Origin: an uncultured Bacteroidota bacterium
Lineage (GTDB): Bacteria > Bacteroidota > Bacteroidia > Chitinophagales > Chitinophagaceae
Assembly (NCBI GenBank): GCA_903887005.1
Contig: CAISOH010000150.1
Span: 1 to 34,413 of the forward strand
Direction: 5' to 3'
DNA: 34,413 nucleotides
How positions within the stretch are numbered: position 1 is the stretch's first letter; every line of letters starts with the position of its first letter. Below are positions 1-9,584 of the stretch, in pieces. A program made the position numbers and the translations under genes. Under the pieces are notes generated by a model. It did not search any database, was not told the DNA's origin, and worked only from the letters and a program-made list of their open reading frames with translations.

Positions 1-3000
1 ACTGCCACTGGTTGTATTATGACTACTCCATATAACATTAACCCGTTACCCGCAGCGATTGCAGGTACCCCGGTTTTATGTTCAAATGCAATAACTTATT
101 TATCCAATACATCTACCGGAGGTATATGGTCGAGCAGTAATATCGGACTTGCTACTGTCGGTTCCGGTACAGGAATAGTTTCGGGCGTATCCGGAACAAG
201 TTATCCGGTTATATCCTATACATTGCTTACCGGTTGCCTGACGCTTGCGACATTAACCGTTAATCCGGCTCCGGGAACAACAATAGGTACTCCTAATGTA
301 TGTGTCAACAGCAATACTACCTTAACTGTAGGTGGCGGTTGTACATGGACCAGCAGCAATCCCGGACTGGCATCAGTACCACTTGGACCATCCACTTCAG
401 GTGTGGTTACCGGCATCGTAGCGGGCAACCCGGTTATTACTTATACGATACCTGGTACAGGCTGTTTCAATACCACAGCGGTAACCGTAAATCCGGTGCC
501 TGCTACAATATTGCCGCTTATTGCCCAGGTTTGTTATAATTCCTCTATAACCTTAAATGAAGTTACGACAGGTGGTACATGGTCGAGCAGCGCTCCGGGT
601 ACAGCTACTGTTTCAGGTACAGGCCTTGTTACTTCTGTAGGTTCTTCGATAATAGCTCCTGTTACGGTTAATATGGATTATACATTATCCACAGGTTGTA
701 AAGCAACCAGGCAGGTAACCGTTAATCCATTACCTGTTGCTTATCCGGTAAGCCCTGGGGGCACTTCCAGTTATTGTGCAGGGACTACAGGTATAGATGT
801 TTACATGGGCACTACTACAGCAGGAGTCAATTACCAGTTATATATTGGCGGTGTAATTACCGGCAGCGCTTTACCCGGTGGTGGCTTGGTTGATTTTGGT
901 ATTCAGACTACAGCGGCAGCTTATACGGTTATTGGTAAAAATGCCACTACCGGCTGTGCTCAGAATATGACTGGCAGCCCGTTAATAAGCATCAATCCGG
1001 CTCCAAAGGTTTATAACTTAAGCTTTACAGGTACAACCCCCAACTACTGCGATTATCCGGGAAATGGTACTGACCTGGTATTAGGTTTTGGTGTTGGTTC
1101 AGAGGCTGGAATAGGCTATCAATTATATCAAAATGGCATCAATGTTTATACGCAAGTTGGCATAGGAGGTACTACAAGTACTGATTTTGGCCAGTGGCCG
1201 GTTGGTGTATATACGGTAATAGCGTTGAATAGCGGAACCGGATGCCAGAGCAATATGACAGGCAGTGTTAATGTAGGCAAGAATGTGCTTCCTGCACCCC
1301 AGACTGTAACAGTACAGGACATAGGATTGGGAGCAGGTAAATTCTGCGCAAGTGGCACAGGCGTTCATGCAGGGCTTGCATTTGCCAGCACCGGCGTTGA
1401 TTATCAGTTATGGCACACTGACCTGACCACCTATGCAACAACATTGGTAACAACTAAGTCAGGCGCTAATTCCAGCCTTGATTTCGGATTGCAAACTGCT
1501 GCAGGCAGTGATTCAGTAGTTGGTATCAATTCAATAACCGGTTGTATCAATAACATGAGCAATAACGTTATTGTTGATACGCTTCCCTTGCCAGCTGTTT
1601 ATCTGGTTTCTGCGAAAAACAGCAGTTACTGTATCGGTGGCATTGGCGATACAATTAATGTAAATAGTTCGGATGTGGGTATCCATTATCAGTTAGTGTT
1701 AAACGGCACTACACTGGTGGGAAGCGCTGTATCCGGAACTTCTTTTGCTTTTGAATACGACAATATTACCACGGCAGGTGTTTATACGGTTATTGCATCT
1801 GATGACGTAACCAAGTGCAGCAGCAATATGGCTGGCAGCGTTAATGTAAAAACCTATCCTGCGCTTTCTCTTTATACTGTAACAGTTGACGCTCCGGGAA
1901 CCGTTTGCATGGGCGACTCGCTCCATGTAAAACTCAGTGGTTCTACTCCGGGCATTAATTATATGCTGTATAATTCAACGGCCGGGCAGGTAACTAATCT
2001 GACAGGCACAGGCGGACCGCTTGATTTTGGTAAATGGGCGATTAATGGCACATATACGGTTATTGCTGAAAATTTGCTTTACGGATGTACTGCCAATATG
2101 ATTGGCAGCCCTGCCATAACGGTTAATTCTTTACCCGTTCCTTATACGGTATCAGCAACAAATGGCGGTAACTATTGTGCAGGCGGCGCAGGCCAGCATA
2201 TCAATTTAAGTTTCTCTGACGTAGGTGTTAATTATCAGTTGTACAGAGGTGGTGTAATGGTTGGAAGCATTGTACCAGGTTCTGGCGCGTCTCTTGATTT
2301 CGGAGCATTCACTACACCAGGTACTTATACTATAACAGGCGCCAACAACCTTACCGCTTGTACCAGCAATATGTTAGCCAGCGCGGTTATTACAATCAAT
2401 CCATTACCTTCTGTTTATATAGTAACAGGTGGCGGCAGCTATTGTGCAGGCAGTACTACAGGTATTCCTGTTGGTTTAACCAATTCAAATTCAGGTATCA
2501 ATTACCAATTGTATAATGGAGCGTCACAGGTAGGTATTCCGTTTGCAGGTACAACAGGGACTTCACTGAATTTCGGATTACAAACAGCTACAGGTTCTTA
2601 TTCAGTAATTGCAACAGACATAGTTACAGGATGTACGCAGAATATGAGCGGCAGTAAAGTAATAACCATAGATCCATTGCCAAATGTGTATTCAGTGACC
2701 GGCGGCGGTACCTATTGCGGCGGCAGCACGGGCGTGCATGTTGGTTTGAGCAATTCTACTACCGGCGTCCAATATCAATTATCAAATGGAAGCTCACTGA
2801 TAAGCACCTTAACAGGTACTACAGGTATGCCGCTTGATTTTGGCATACAAACCGCAGCAGGCATTTATACGGTAACTGCATCTAATCTGATTACAGGTTG
2901 TGGCAGCAATATGAATGGCAGCGCAACTGTAGTTGTCAATCCGGCGCCTCTTGTTTACACAGTGAAAGGAGGTGGAAGTTATTGCGCAGGCGATGAAGGC

Positions 3001-4845
3001 GCTGATATTTACATGTCAGGGTCTGAAGCAGGTATCAGTTACCAGTTGTATAACAGCGGTATTGCTGCTGGCAGCCCGGTAATGGGTACTGGCGTAGTGC
3101 TTGATCTAGGTCATAAAACAGCGGCAGGTACTTATACAGTAGTAGGGTATAATTCAGGTACAGGCTGCAGCAGTAATATGACTGGCAGCGCTACAGTAAA
3201 TATCAATCCTTTACCTGCCGTTTATACAGTTACAGGTGGAGGTACAATGTGCGCAGGCGGAACAGGATATCATGTTAACCTGAGTGGTTCAGAAGCAGGT
3301 ATTTCTTACCAGTTATTGAATTCAGGAATTGTAATTAGTACTAAAACCGGGACCGGCGCAGCGCTTGACTTTGGTGCACAGGCAACCGGAGGTACTTATA
3401 CCGTTAAAGCTACCAACACAGGCACAGGTTGTGTAGGCAATATGTCTGGTAGCAGTACAATAGTTGTAAACCCTGCACCTGCTGCATTTGAAATAGGTGG
3501 AGGGGGCAGATATTGTGCAGATGGCAGCGGTGTCCCTGTTGGTTTGGCAGGTTCAGAACCGGGCATCAACTACCAGTTATATAATGGAAGTTTACCAACA
3601 GGTATGCCTGTTGGCGGAACCGGCACATTGTTAAACTTTGGTTTGCAAAAAGCGGCAGGCACTTATACTATCATCGGTACCAATATGGTTACAACATGTA
3701 CAGGTACTATGAAAGGCAGTGTTGCTGTAGTAGTTGACCCTATGGTAACGCCATCAGTAAGTATTACAGGCACGGATGGTACTGCATGCATCGGCCAGGT
3801 AACGAATTACACAGCAACTCCGGTGAATGGTGGTACATCGCCAGCTTACATTTGGAAAGTGGGCCCGTCAGCAGTTAGTATGACAGGCAGTTACAGTTAC
3901 ATTCCGGTAAACGGAGATGTTGTATCGGTAACAATGACCAGCAATGCAAATTGCGCTTCACCAACAATTGCTACTACTTCTGTAACAATGAATGTAATAC
4001 CCTATGTAATGCCATCGGCTACGATAGCGACAGACCCTGGTAATACAGTATGCCAGGGCACTCCGGTAACATTTACAGCTACCCCTGTTCTTGGCGGTAC
4101 CACACCCGGTTATTCCTGGTTAAAGAATAATGCTTTTGTAGGGACAGGATTAAGCTATAACTATACACCAGCCATAGGTAATAATGGCGATGTGATTACC
4201 TTCATGCTGCGCAGCAACGAACGTTGCCGGATGATGGATACTGTATTCAGCGACCCGGTTGCGATGTTTGTGGATGATGCAGCAGCTCCTGTTGTGACGC
4301 TTACATCCCGCCTTGGTAAGATTGTAGGTGTAGGCCTGGTGGATACATTTACTGCTATATTAACTAAACCTATACCTCCTGGTACCTATACATACCAATG
4401 GTTAATAGAGGGTTCAGTTGTAAACGGGGAGACGATGCCGATATTCATCAACCACAATGTTTTCGATAATGATAAGGTAAGTGTTATTGTAACAAGAAAT
4501 GGTGTTTGCGGCAGTCAATCCGGAACAAACTTCACAATTGTTCAACTGCATAATCTTGGCGCGACACTGGTTACATCAGCAGGCGGTAACATAAGCGTAC
4601 TGCCAAACCCCAGTAAGGGTGAGTTCACCGTAAAGGGTACGCTTGGTACGTCTAATGATGAAGAAGTTACAATGGAAATAGCTAACATGCTTGGACAGGT
4701 TATCTACAAGAATAAGGTGATGACACATAATGGCAACATTAATGAACACATCAAACTCAGTAATACACTTGCCAGTGGCATGTACATATTGAGCCTGCAT
4801 TCAGACAATGTCAATGATGTATTCCATATTGTGATTGAACAATAA
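1..4845 (+). CDS. Giant repetitive T9SS cargo protein, 5'-truncated by the window edge
   Basis: The reading frame is open from base 1 and the first codons continue the repeat pattern (TGC before the first Met at 19), so the true start lies upstream; 1614 residues are visible. Order: three Ig-like (Big_2-type) repeats with a GGxWSSS core and a TGC..VTVNPxP end (about residues 1-240); eleven repeats of about 91 residues (about 241-1245), each with YCAGG, a central GxxYQLY, an LDFG and a TGCxxNM motif; two or three PKD/Ig-like domains (about 1245-1520); and a C-terminal T9SS type A sorting domain with LPNPSKGEF, ANMLGQVIY and LASGMYIL. The conserved cysteine pair in each repeat probably forms a disulfide. 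No catalytic domain is visible. Inferred role: large secreted or cell-surface filament or adhesin exported by T9SS and cut at its C-terminus. A hairpin terminator follows directly. Confidence 0.9.
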   Translation, partial: TATGCIMTTPYNINPLPAAIAGTPVLCSNAITYLSNTSTGGIWSSSNIGLATVGSGTGIVSGVSGTSYPVISYTLLTGCLTLATLTVNPAPGTTIGTPNVCVNSNTTLTVGGGCTWTSSNPGLASVPLGPSTSGVVTGIVAGNPVITYTIPGTGCFNTTAVTVNPVPATILPLIAQVCYNSSITLNEVTTGGTWSSSAPGTATVSGTGLVTSVGSSIIAPVTVNMDYTLSTGCKATRQVTVNPLPVAYPVSPGGTSSYCAGTTGIDVYMGTTTAGVNYQLYIGGVITGSALPGGGLVDFGIQTTAAAYTVIGKNATTGCAQNMTGSPLISINPAPKVYNLSFTGTTPNYCDYPGNGTDLVLGFGVGSEAGIGYQLYQNGINVYTQVGIGGTTSTDFGQWPVGVYTVIALNSGTGCQSNMTGSVNVGKNVLPAPQTVTVQDIGLGAGKFCASGTGVHAGLAFASTGVDYQLWHTDLTTYATTLVTTKSGANSSLDFGLQTAAGSDSVVGINSITGCINNMSNNVIVDTLPLPAVYLVSAKNSSYCIGGIGDTINVNSSDVGIHYQLVLNGTTLVGSAVSGTSFAFEYDNITTAGVYTVIASDDVTKCSSNMAGSVNVKTYPALSLYTVTVDAPGTVCMGDSLHVKLSGSTPGINYMLYNSTAGQVTNLTGTGGPLDFGKWAINGTYTVIAENLLYGCTANMIGSPAITVNSLPVPYTVSATNGGNYCAGGAGQHINLSFSDVGVNYQLYRGGVMVGSIVPGSGASLDFGAFTTPGTYTITGANNLTACTSNMLASAVITINPLPSVYIVTGGGSYCAGSTTGIPVGLTNSNSGINYQLYNGASQVGIPFAGTTGTSLNFGLQTATGSYSVIATDIVTGCTQNMSGSKVITIDPLPNVYSVTGGGTYCGGSTGVHVGLSNSTTGVQYQLSNGSSLISTLTGTTGMPLDFGIQTAAGIYTVTASNLITGCGSNMNGSATVVVNPAPLVYTVKGGGSYCAGDEGADIYMSGSEAGISYQLYNSGIAAGSPVMGTGVVLDLGHKTAAGTYTVVGYNSGTGCSSNMTGSATVNINPLPAVYTVTGGGTMCAGGTGYHVNLSGSEAGISYQLLNSGIVISTKTGTGAALDFGAQATGGTYTVKATNTGTGCVGNMSGSSTIVVNPAPAAFEIGGGGRYCADGSGVPVGLAGSEPGINYQLYNGSLPTGMPVGGTGTLLNFGLQKAAGTYTIIGTNMVTTCTGTMKGSVAVVVDPMVTPSVSITGTDGTACIGQVTNYTATPVNGGTSPAYIWKVGPSAVSMTGSYSYIPVNGDVVSVTMTSNANCASPTIATTSVTMNVIPYVMPSATIATDPGNTVCQGTPVTFTATPVLGGTTPGYSWLKNNAFVGTGLSYNYTPAIGNNGDVITFMLRSNERCRMMDTVFSDPVAMFVDDAAAPVVTLTSRLGKIVGVGLVDTFTAILTKPIPPGTYTYQWLIEGSVVNGETMPIFINHNVFDNDKVSVIVTRNGVCGSQSGTNFTIVQLHNLGATLVTSAGGNISVLPNPSKGEFTVKGTLGTSNDEEVTMEIANMLGQVIYKNKVMTHNGNINEHIKLSNTLASGMYILSLHSDNVNDVFHIVIEQ
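721..3735 (+). repeat. Eleven in-frame repeats of about 91 codons
   Basis: Each unit opens with a variant of NPLPxVYTV, then YCAGG, GxxYQLY near the middle, LDFGxQTAAGTYTV, and closes with TGCxxNMxGS before the next NPxP. Units 1-6 are divergent and carry insertions. Units 7-11 are more alike; units 9 and 10 share the peptide SGSEAGISYQL exactly. This gradient suggests more recent duplication or gene conversion at the downstream end. The spacing of the two cysteines per unit is kept throughout. Confidence 0.88.
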
Positions 4846-4863
4846 TTTGTAAGAGTAGAATAA

Positions 4864-4902
4864 ATCAAAAAAAGGCTGGTGGAAACACCGGCCCTTTTTG
4901 AT
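4864..4902 (+). terminator. Rho-independent terminator of the giant T9SS gene
   Basis: GGCTGGTG (4874-4881) pairs with CACCGGCC (4886-4893) around a GAAA tetraloop, with one G-U pair. The stem is extended by an A-run on the left and a T-run (4895-4899) on the right. It lies about 20 bases after the stop codon. The flanking A and T tracts mean it could also work on the opposite strand. Confidence 0.85.
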
Positions 4903-5016
4903 TTAGAGGGTATCAAGGGTATTTTAGTGGTTATTCAAAACGTAAAAATAAATTACGGCATAAAAAATGAGGCGTATAAACAAAACCGTTTATCTTAGTG
5001 TAATCATAATGACTGT

Positions 5017-5490
5017 ATGAAAAATAAAAGCCTGTTATTAATCGTATTTCTTACTATAAGTATTATATGCCCTTCCTATGCCGCATTTCCGGTAAAACAG
5101 GCTGCTGCAACAAATTCATCAGCAATTACTCAAGTGCCTTCTTATAACGATGTTGCAGATACACCATCATCGTTCATAAAGAAGGTAACTCATATTTTAC
5201 ATCCGTTTCATAAAGACCATAAGGCTCCTCAGATAGAAGGAAAAAATGGAAGGCTTTCTTTGTTATTTGGTATCCTGGCGCTTGCATCCACCCTGATATT
5301 AACTCCTTTTATCCCATATGCCATGTTTTGCATTTTATTATTCATACCAGCGTTCATTTTAGGAATCAAAGGAAAGAAAAATAATGAAAAGTATGCAGAT
5401 GCAGGTTATATTTTAGGGGCTATTGGCGTTTCCATTATTTTATTGGCGGTGATAATTGCGATTATTACAAAAGGGAGATTTGGGGCATAA
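5017..5490 (+). CDS. Small exported membrane protein, DUF4190-like
   Basis: 157 residues. A signal peptide (about 1-22, ending SYA) is followed by AFPVKQ, then a Ser/Thr/His-rich linker (about 29-78), then two hydrophobic segments (about 82-118) split by a Pro-rich turn, a basic GIKGKKNN loop, and a final membrane helix (about 130-152). The hydrophobic half resembles DUF4190-type domains, which have no known biochemical role. The protein at 7445 has the same plan, including the AFxxKQ sequence right after the signal peptide, so the two are paralogues flanking the M14 peptidase gene. A weak -7-like element (TATCTTAG, 4991-4998) lies upstream. Function unknown; the family assignment is from architecture only. 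Confidence 0.75.
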   Translation: MKNKSLLLIVFLTISIICPSYAAFPVKQAAATNSSAITQVPSYNDVADTPSSFIKKVTHILHPFHKDHKAPQIEGKNGRLSLLFGILALASTLILTPFIPYAMFCILLFIPAFILGIKGKKNNEKYADAGYILGAIGVSIILLAVIIAIITKGRFGA

Positions 5491-5593
5491 CTCAATTTGA
5501 ACTCAATTCCCAATATCCCGGTTTACTTCAGCTTTTTGATTTTCAGGAAACACTCATCTTAAATAAAAAAACAACTTCTTACCTTTATGCCTT

Positions 5594-7336
5594 ATGAAAA
5601 ATTTTTCCGTTTCAATCCTTTTATTATTTATGGCGAGCACTGTTGTAAAAGCATATACAACAGATTCGTCCCTCATTACATCATTTGAACGTTCTGACGG
5701 AGCCCGGACAGCTACCTATCAGGAGGTGACAGCCTTTTATAAAAAACTTGCTTCAATTTCTAAAAATATCAGCCTGGTAGATTTGGGTATCACGGACATT
5801 GGATATCCTTTGCGGGCTGTTTTATATACCAGTGATGGGAAATTTAATAAAGACGATTGGAAAAAGGATAACAGAATAATAATGCTCATCAACAATGATA
5901 TTCATCCCGGTGAGCCGGACGGGGTGGATGCCAGTATGATGCTATTGCGGGATGCGGTAACCGGGAAGATTAAGGTCCCGGTAAATATTGTGCTGGCGGT
6001 CATACCCATGTATAATCTTGGCGGCGCACTCAACAGGAATTGTACCAGCCGCGCCTGCCAGAACGGACCGGAAAGTTATGGTTTCCGCGGTAATTCGCGG
6101 AATCTTGACCTGAACCGTGATTTCATAAAATGCGACGCCGGTGAGACGATAGCGCTGGAAGAATTTTTCGCTAAACTCAATCCTGATATATTTATAGATA
6201 ACCACGTAAGCGATGGCGCAGATTACCAACATATCATGACGCTGCTTGCCTCCCAGCACGACAAACTTGGTGGCGAGGCCGGTACCTACATGTATCACAC
6301 CCTTACACCGCTATTATATAAGGACATGAAGGCGCGGGGTTATGATATGGTGCCTTATGTAAATAATTTTGACAATACCCCTGAAAAAGGCTGGAAAGCT
6401 TTTTATGAATCTCCCAGGTTTTCGAGTGGCTACGTCTCCTTGTTCGGAACATTTGCTTATGTACCGGAAACGCACATGCTCAAGCCCTATAAAGAACGCG
6501 TAATTGCTACCTATACCCTGATGCAGAGCTTTATTAAAACAGCGTCCGAACATGCAAGTGAAATAAAGCAGGCGAGGGCCAATGACCTCCAGGCGCTGAA
6601 AGAGAAAAAAGAATTTCCCCTCGACTGGAAAGTGGATACTACCCAATGTGACAGTGTTCTGTTCAAAGGCTATGAGGCAACATACATTCCGAGCAAAGTA
6701 TCCGGCCTGCCACGCCTGTATTACGACCACAACAAGCCATATACAAAGTATGTGCCTTTCTGCGACCATTATTTACCTGTGAATACAATAACAGCCCCCA
6801 TGGCATACATAATACCTAAAACATGGGTGCCGGTCATTAGCATATTGCGCAACAACGGGGTACATATAGTACGGTTAGAAAATGACACCATGCTCTCTGT
6901 TACTGCTTACCACATTGATAATTACGAAACCCTTCCACATCCTTATGAAAAGCATTATCTGCATAAAAACATACAGGTTACTAAATCGGCTGTCAATATG
7001 CAGTTTTCAGAAGGCGATTACCTGGTTTGGCTGAATCAGCCTGCAAAACGATACCTCGTAGAAACCCTTGAGCCCACCGCCCCGGATGGATTTTTCGCCT
7101 GGAATTTCTTCGATGGCATATTGCAGCAGAAGGAGTATTTCAGCGATTATGTGTTTGAAGATGTTGCAGCGCAATTACTCGAAAAAGACCCTACATTAAA
7201 AGCCTTGATGGAAGAAAAAAGAAAACAGGATCCTGAGTTTGCAAAAAATGCCAACGCCCAGCTTGACTTTGTTTACCGGCATTCCAGGTATTTTGAGACC
7301 AGTGCTAACAGGTACCCGGTGTACCGGCTGGAGTAG
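5594..7336 (+). CDS. Secreted M14-family zinc carboxypeptidase
   Basis: 580 residues with a signal peptide (about 1-20). The M14 zinc site is visible: H104 and E107 in NNDIHPGEPDG, and H204 in IDNHVSDGADY. The substrate-binding stretch RNLDLNRDF spans 169-177, and the likely catalytic Glu is E292 in VPETHMLKPY. The catalytic fold takes up about residues 25-320; the remaining 260 residues are an extra C-terminal region common in long Bacteroidota M14 proteins and lack a motif I can name. Predicted to remove C-terminal residues from peptides, or possibly peptidoglycan peptides, in the periplasm or outside the cell. A -7-like TACCTTTA (5580-5587) lies seven bases before the chosen ATG. It is a single-gene unit between two DUF4190-like paralogues. 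Confidence 0.9.
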   Translation: MKNFSVSILLLFMASTVVKAYTTDSSLITSFERSDGARTATYQEVTAFYKKLASISKNISLVDLGITDIGYPLRAVLYTSDGKFNKDDWKKDNRIIMLINNDIHPGEPDGVDASMMLLRDAVTGKIKVPVNIVLAVIPMYNLGGALNRNCTSRACQNGPESYGFRGNSRNLDLNRDFIKCDAGETIALEEFFAKLNPDIFIDNHVSDGADYQHIMTLLASQHDKLGGEAGTYMYHTLTPLLYKDMKARGYDMVPYVNNFDNTPEKGWKAFYESPRFSSGYVSLFGTFAYVPETHMLKPYKERVIATYTLMQSFIKTASEHASEIKQARANDLQALKEKKEFPLDWKVDTTQCDSVLFKGYEATYIPSKVSGLPRLYYDHNKPYTKYVPFCDHYLPVNTITAPMAYIIPKTWVPVISILRNNGVHIVRLENDTMLSVTAYHIDNYETLPHPYEKHYLHKNIQVTKSAVNMQFSEGDYLVWLNQPAKRYLVETLEPTAPDGFFAWNFFDGILQQKEYFSDYVFEDVAAQLLEKDPTLKALMEEKRKQDPEFAKNANAQLDFVYRHSRYFETSANRYPVYRLE

Positions 7337-7396
7337 TGCAAATTTTTTATTCATGGTATGCTTATTACAAATCAATAAGGTTTTTGAAAGTAATAC

Positions 7397-7426
7397 TTGT
7401 ATGCTATCATTATTTTATTACTTTTG
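7397..7426 (+). promoter_or_regulatory. Bacteroidota-type promoter of the second DUF4190-like gene
   Basis: A TTG (7397-7399) sits 19 bases before TACTTTTG (7419-7426), a perfect match to the TAnnTTTG -7 element. This predicts transcription starting near 7433, so translation should start at the ATG at 7445 and not at an in-frame codon further upstream. Confidence 0.7.
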
Positions 7427-7444
7427 AAACCAAACATTTATCTA

Positions 7445-7870
7445 ATGAAGCATTGGCTACTGTATTCTCTGTCAATCATATTTTTGTTTTGTATTAATCC
7501 GGGTGCGAAGGGCGCATTTTATATAAAACAAACGCAATCAGGAAAAATTCAGGAATCCGGCATTTTGCCGGGCGCTGAACAACGATTATCCGACGCTAAG
7601 ATTGAAACCATGCAGGTTGCCGACATTAGCTCCTCCGTGCTTTCCGACCTGCCCAGGGGACGGGGCAATGGGAAAGGTTCCATGAAAGCTTTTCTTTTTG
7701 GGTGGATATCCATTTTCCCTTTCCTGTGCATCCTTACGGCCCCGTTCGCTTTTAAAAATGGTATTAAGAATATGGGCAGAATACGTAAAGGCCATGGTTT
7801 TGCCATTGCCGGAATGATTTTGGCATTAATAGGGATAGCATTTACAATAGCCATACTCTTAGTTGCGTAA
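7445..7870 (+). CDS. Small exported membrane protein, DUF4190-like (paralogue of the 5017 gene)
   Basis: 141 residues from the ATG at 7445. The frame stays open further upstream, but that part overlaps the promoter. A signal peptide (about 1-24) is followed by AFYIKQ, a polar linker of about 50 residues with a LPRGRGNGKG patch, then two hydrophobic segments (about 80-102 and 117-140) separated by a basic GIKNMGRIRKGHG loop. The plan matches the gene at 5017, although the linkers share little sequence. The basic loop followed by GFAIAGMILALIGI is typical of DUF4190-like membrane domains. Function unknown. It is followed after 76 bases by a gene for a secreted protein. Confidence 0.72.
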   Translation: MKHWLLYSLSIIFLFCINPGAKGAFYIKQTQSGKIQESGILPGAEQRLSDAKIETMQVADISSSVLSDLPRGRGNGKGSMKAFLFGWISIFPFLCILTAPFAFKNGIKNMGRIRKGHGFAIAGMILALIGIAFTIAILLVA

Positions 7871-7946
7871 CCTTGTTACAATCCCGAACATTCAAAAATC
7901 AATACTCATTTATTTTCTTATTGCATTTATAAATTTTACACCGTTT

Positions 7947-9572
7947 ATGAGAAAAATACTCTATTTCACATTCCTGATATTAATGTTGGGCTTACACCTC
8001 GGAGCGCAGCCAAAAATTGAAAAGAGCGAAATATTTGAGGAACCCCTTTCAGAAGGGTGGACAAAGCTGCTGCTGCTGAAGAATGGCAATACATTTTATT
8101 TTCATTATGGCGGCAAAAAAGGCATTCAGGTGATCGTGTTTAACAAGAATAAAAAAATGGCCGGCACGAACAATATCGTAAGTAACAACTGGAAAGCGAA
8201 AAGAAAATTATTAATAAAAATATGCGGTGCCTATGAAATTAATGGTGAGCCTGTTATTTTCCTGCAATATTTCGGCGATGTTACACCGGTTTTATACAGG
8301 CTTAGGATTAACCCTTCAACAGGGGCGTTAATAAAAGAAGAGGTGGTTGGCTTGCGTCCGAAAAAATTCTTTATGCGGCAGGCCAATGATATAGGATTTG
8401 ACCAGAACATTTATGTGGAAAAGGACCCGGAATCAGATAATTATGCGGTTATATATTTTAATGGCAAAGAAAGGGAAGTGGGCGATAGAATTAAAGTCAT
8501 GCATTTCGACGGCAATCATAAATTGCTCAACCAGGCAGATTACGACAGTCCGGATGCCAATATTAAATTTTTGAACTTAATAGGAGCGGTTGTAGATGGT
8601 AGCAAACGGGTGTATATAGTTACCTATGGTGCACAGAAAGAAAAAGGAAGCAAAGCACATGTATTTATTGCAATGCTCACCCATGGTGATTCCACATTTT
8701 TAAATAAAACCCTCGACTTTACAGAGGATTTTATGAAAACCAATTCAGATATAGTGTATGACCGCAAAAATAACAGGCTCGTGATGCTTACAAATACACT
8801 GGCAGAGACAAAAAGCAGTTCTACTACCTACGTTTCTTTTCTTAGCTATATAGACCCTGAAAATCTTTCTTTAAAAGGAGTAAATATTTTAAGTAATGAA
8901 AAAGTAAACGAATATGCTCACAAAGAACTTAACACGAAACTGGATTATACAGGCTTGCCCCAGAAGCTGGTGCTTAACAGGGATAACTCAATTACAGTTT
9001 TGCAGGAGGAGATGACTTTTAAGGAAGTTTACAGCGAAAAATCAGGCGCCACATTAGGTCAATACACTTACATGGGCAATATAGGAATCACCGAAGTAGG
9101 TACCGACGGCGTAGAAAAAAATGGATATGTGATGATGAAAAAACAGTTTTATGTTGGCAAACTTAATTCCATGTATATGGCTGGCAGAGACAAAGGCTTG
9201 TGGTCCAACGATATTTTCAGCAGAAGAAGTGCTAACGATGATCAGTTCATGTCTTACGAATATATCAATACGGATAAGGGTAGTTACGTACTTTTCAACG
9301 ACAATCCCAAAAACGATAAAAAGGGTAACGATCAAATAAAAAGGAAGTTGGCGGAGAATACCGATTATATGAATACAATCTGCTATTTTATTAAAGACGG
9401 AGGAGCTAAACGTTCTTACCTGTTTGGAGAGCCAAAAGGAAAAAAGTACACAATAGCCTGTGATATTGAAGCCTCTGATTACGATAAAAAGACTAATATC
9501 TATACTACAATAGTAAGTGAGCAGCATGGGCGAAAATATGATTCCCACATAGCGTGGATACACTTTGAATAA
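7947..9572 (+). CDS. Secreted protein of unknown function
   Basis: 541 residues from the ATG at 7947, which gives a clean signal peptide (MRKILYFTFL... ending at GAQ, about 1-20). The longer frame starting with TTG at 7863 overlaps the previous gene and is rejected. The mature protein is rich in alternating hydrophobic and polar segments with many Lys, Asn, Asp and aromatic residues, consistent with a beta-rich periplasmic or extracellular fold, perhaps propeller-like. I see no lipobox, no catalytic motif and no T9SS sorting domain. The gene at 9585 starts 12 bases after the stop, so the two are very likely co-transcribed and may work together at the outer membrane. Confidence 0.75.
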   Translation: MRKILYFTFLILMLGLHLGAQPKIEKSEIFEEPLSEGWTKLLLLKNGNTFYFHYGGKKGIQVIVFNKNKKMAGTNNIVSNNWKAKRKLLIKICGAYEINGEPVIFLQYFGDVTPVLYRLRINPSTGALIKEEVVGLRPKKFFMRQANDIGFDQNIYVEKDPESDNYAVIYFNGKEREVGDRIKVMHFDGNHKLLNQADYDSPDANIKFLNLIGAVVDGSKRVYIVTYGAQKEKGSKAHVFIAMLTHGDSTFLNKTLDFTEDFMKTNSDIVYDRKNNRLVMLTNTLAETKSSSTTYVSFLSYIDPENLSLKGVNILSNEKVNEYAHKELNTKLDYTGLPQKLVLNRDNSITVLQEEMTFKEVYSEKSGATLGQYTYMGNIGITEVGTDGVEKNGYVMMKKQFYVGKLNSMYMAGRDKGLWSNDIFSRRSANDDQFMSYEYINTDKGSYVLFNDNPKNDKKGNDQIKRKLAENTDYMNTICYFIKDGGAKRSYLFGEPKGKKYTIACDIEASDYDKKTNIYTTIVSEQHGRKYDSHIAWIHFE

Positions 9573-9584
9573 TTAAATATAAAT

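Noticed and set aside
1123-1926. Frames on the - strand inside the giant T9SS gene
   Set aside because: They are mirror images of the repeat coding sequence and end arbitrarily; the + frame has clear domain structure throughout.
7863-7946. N-terminal extension of the secreted protein at 7947
   Set aside because: It begins with TTG within the previous gene; the ATG at 7947 is followed directly by a good signal peptide.
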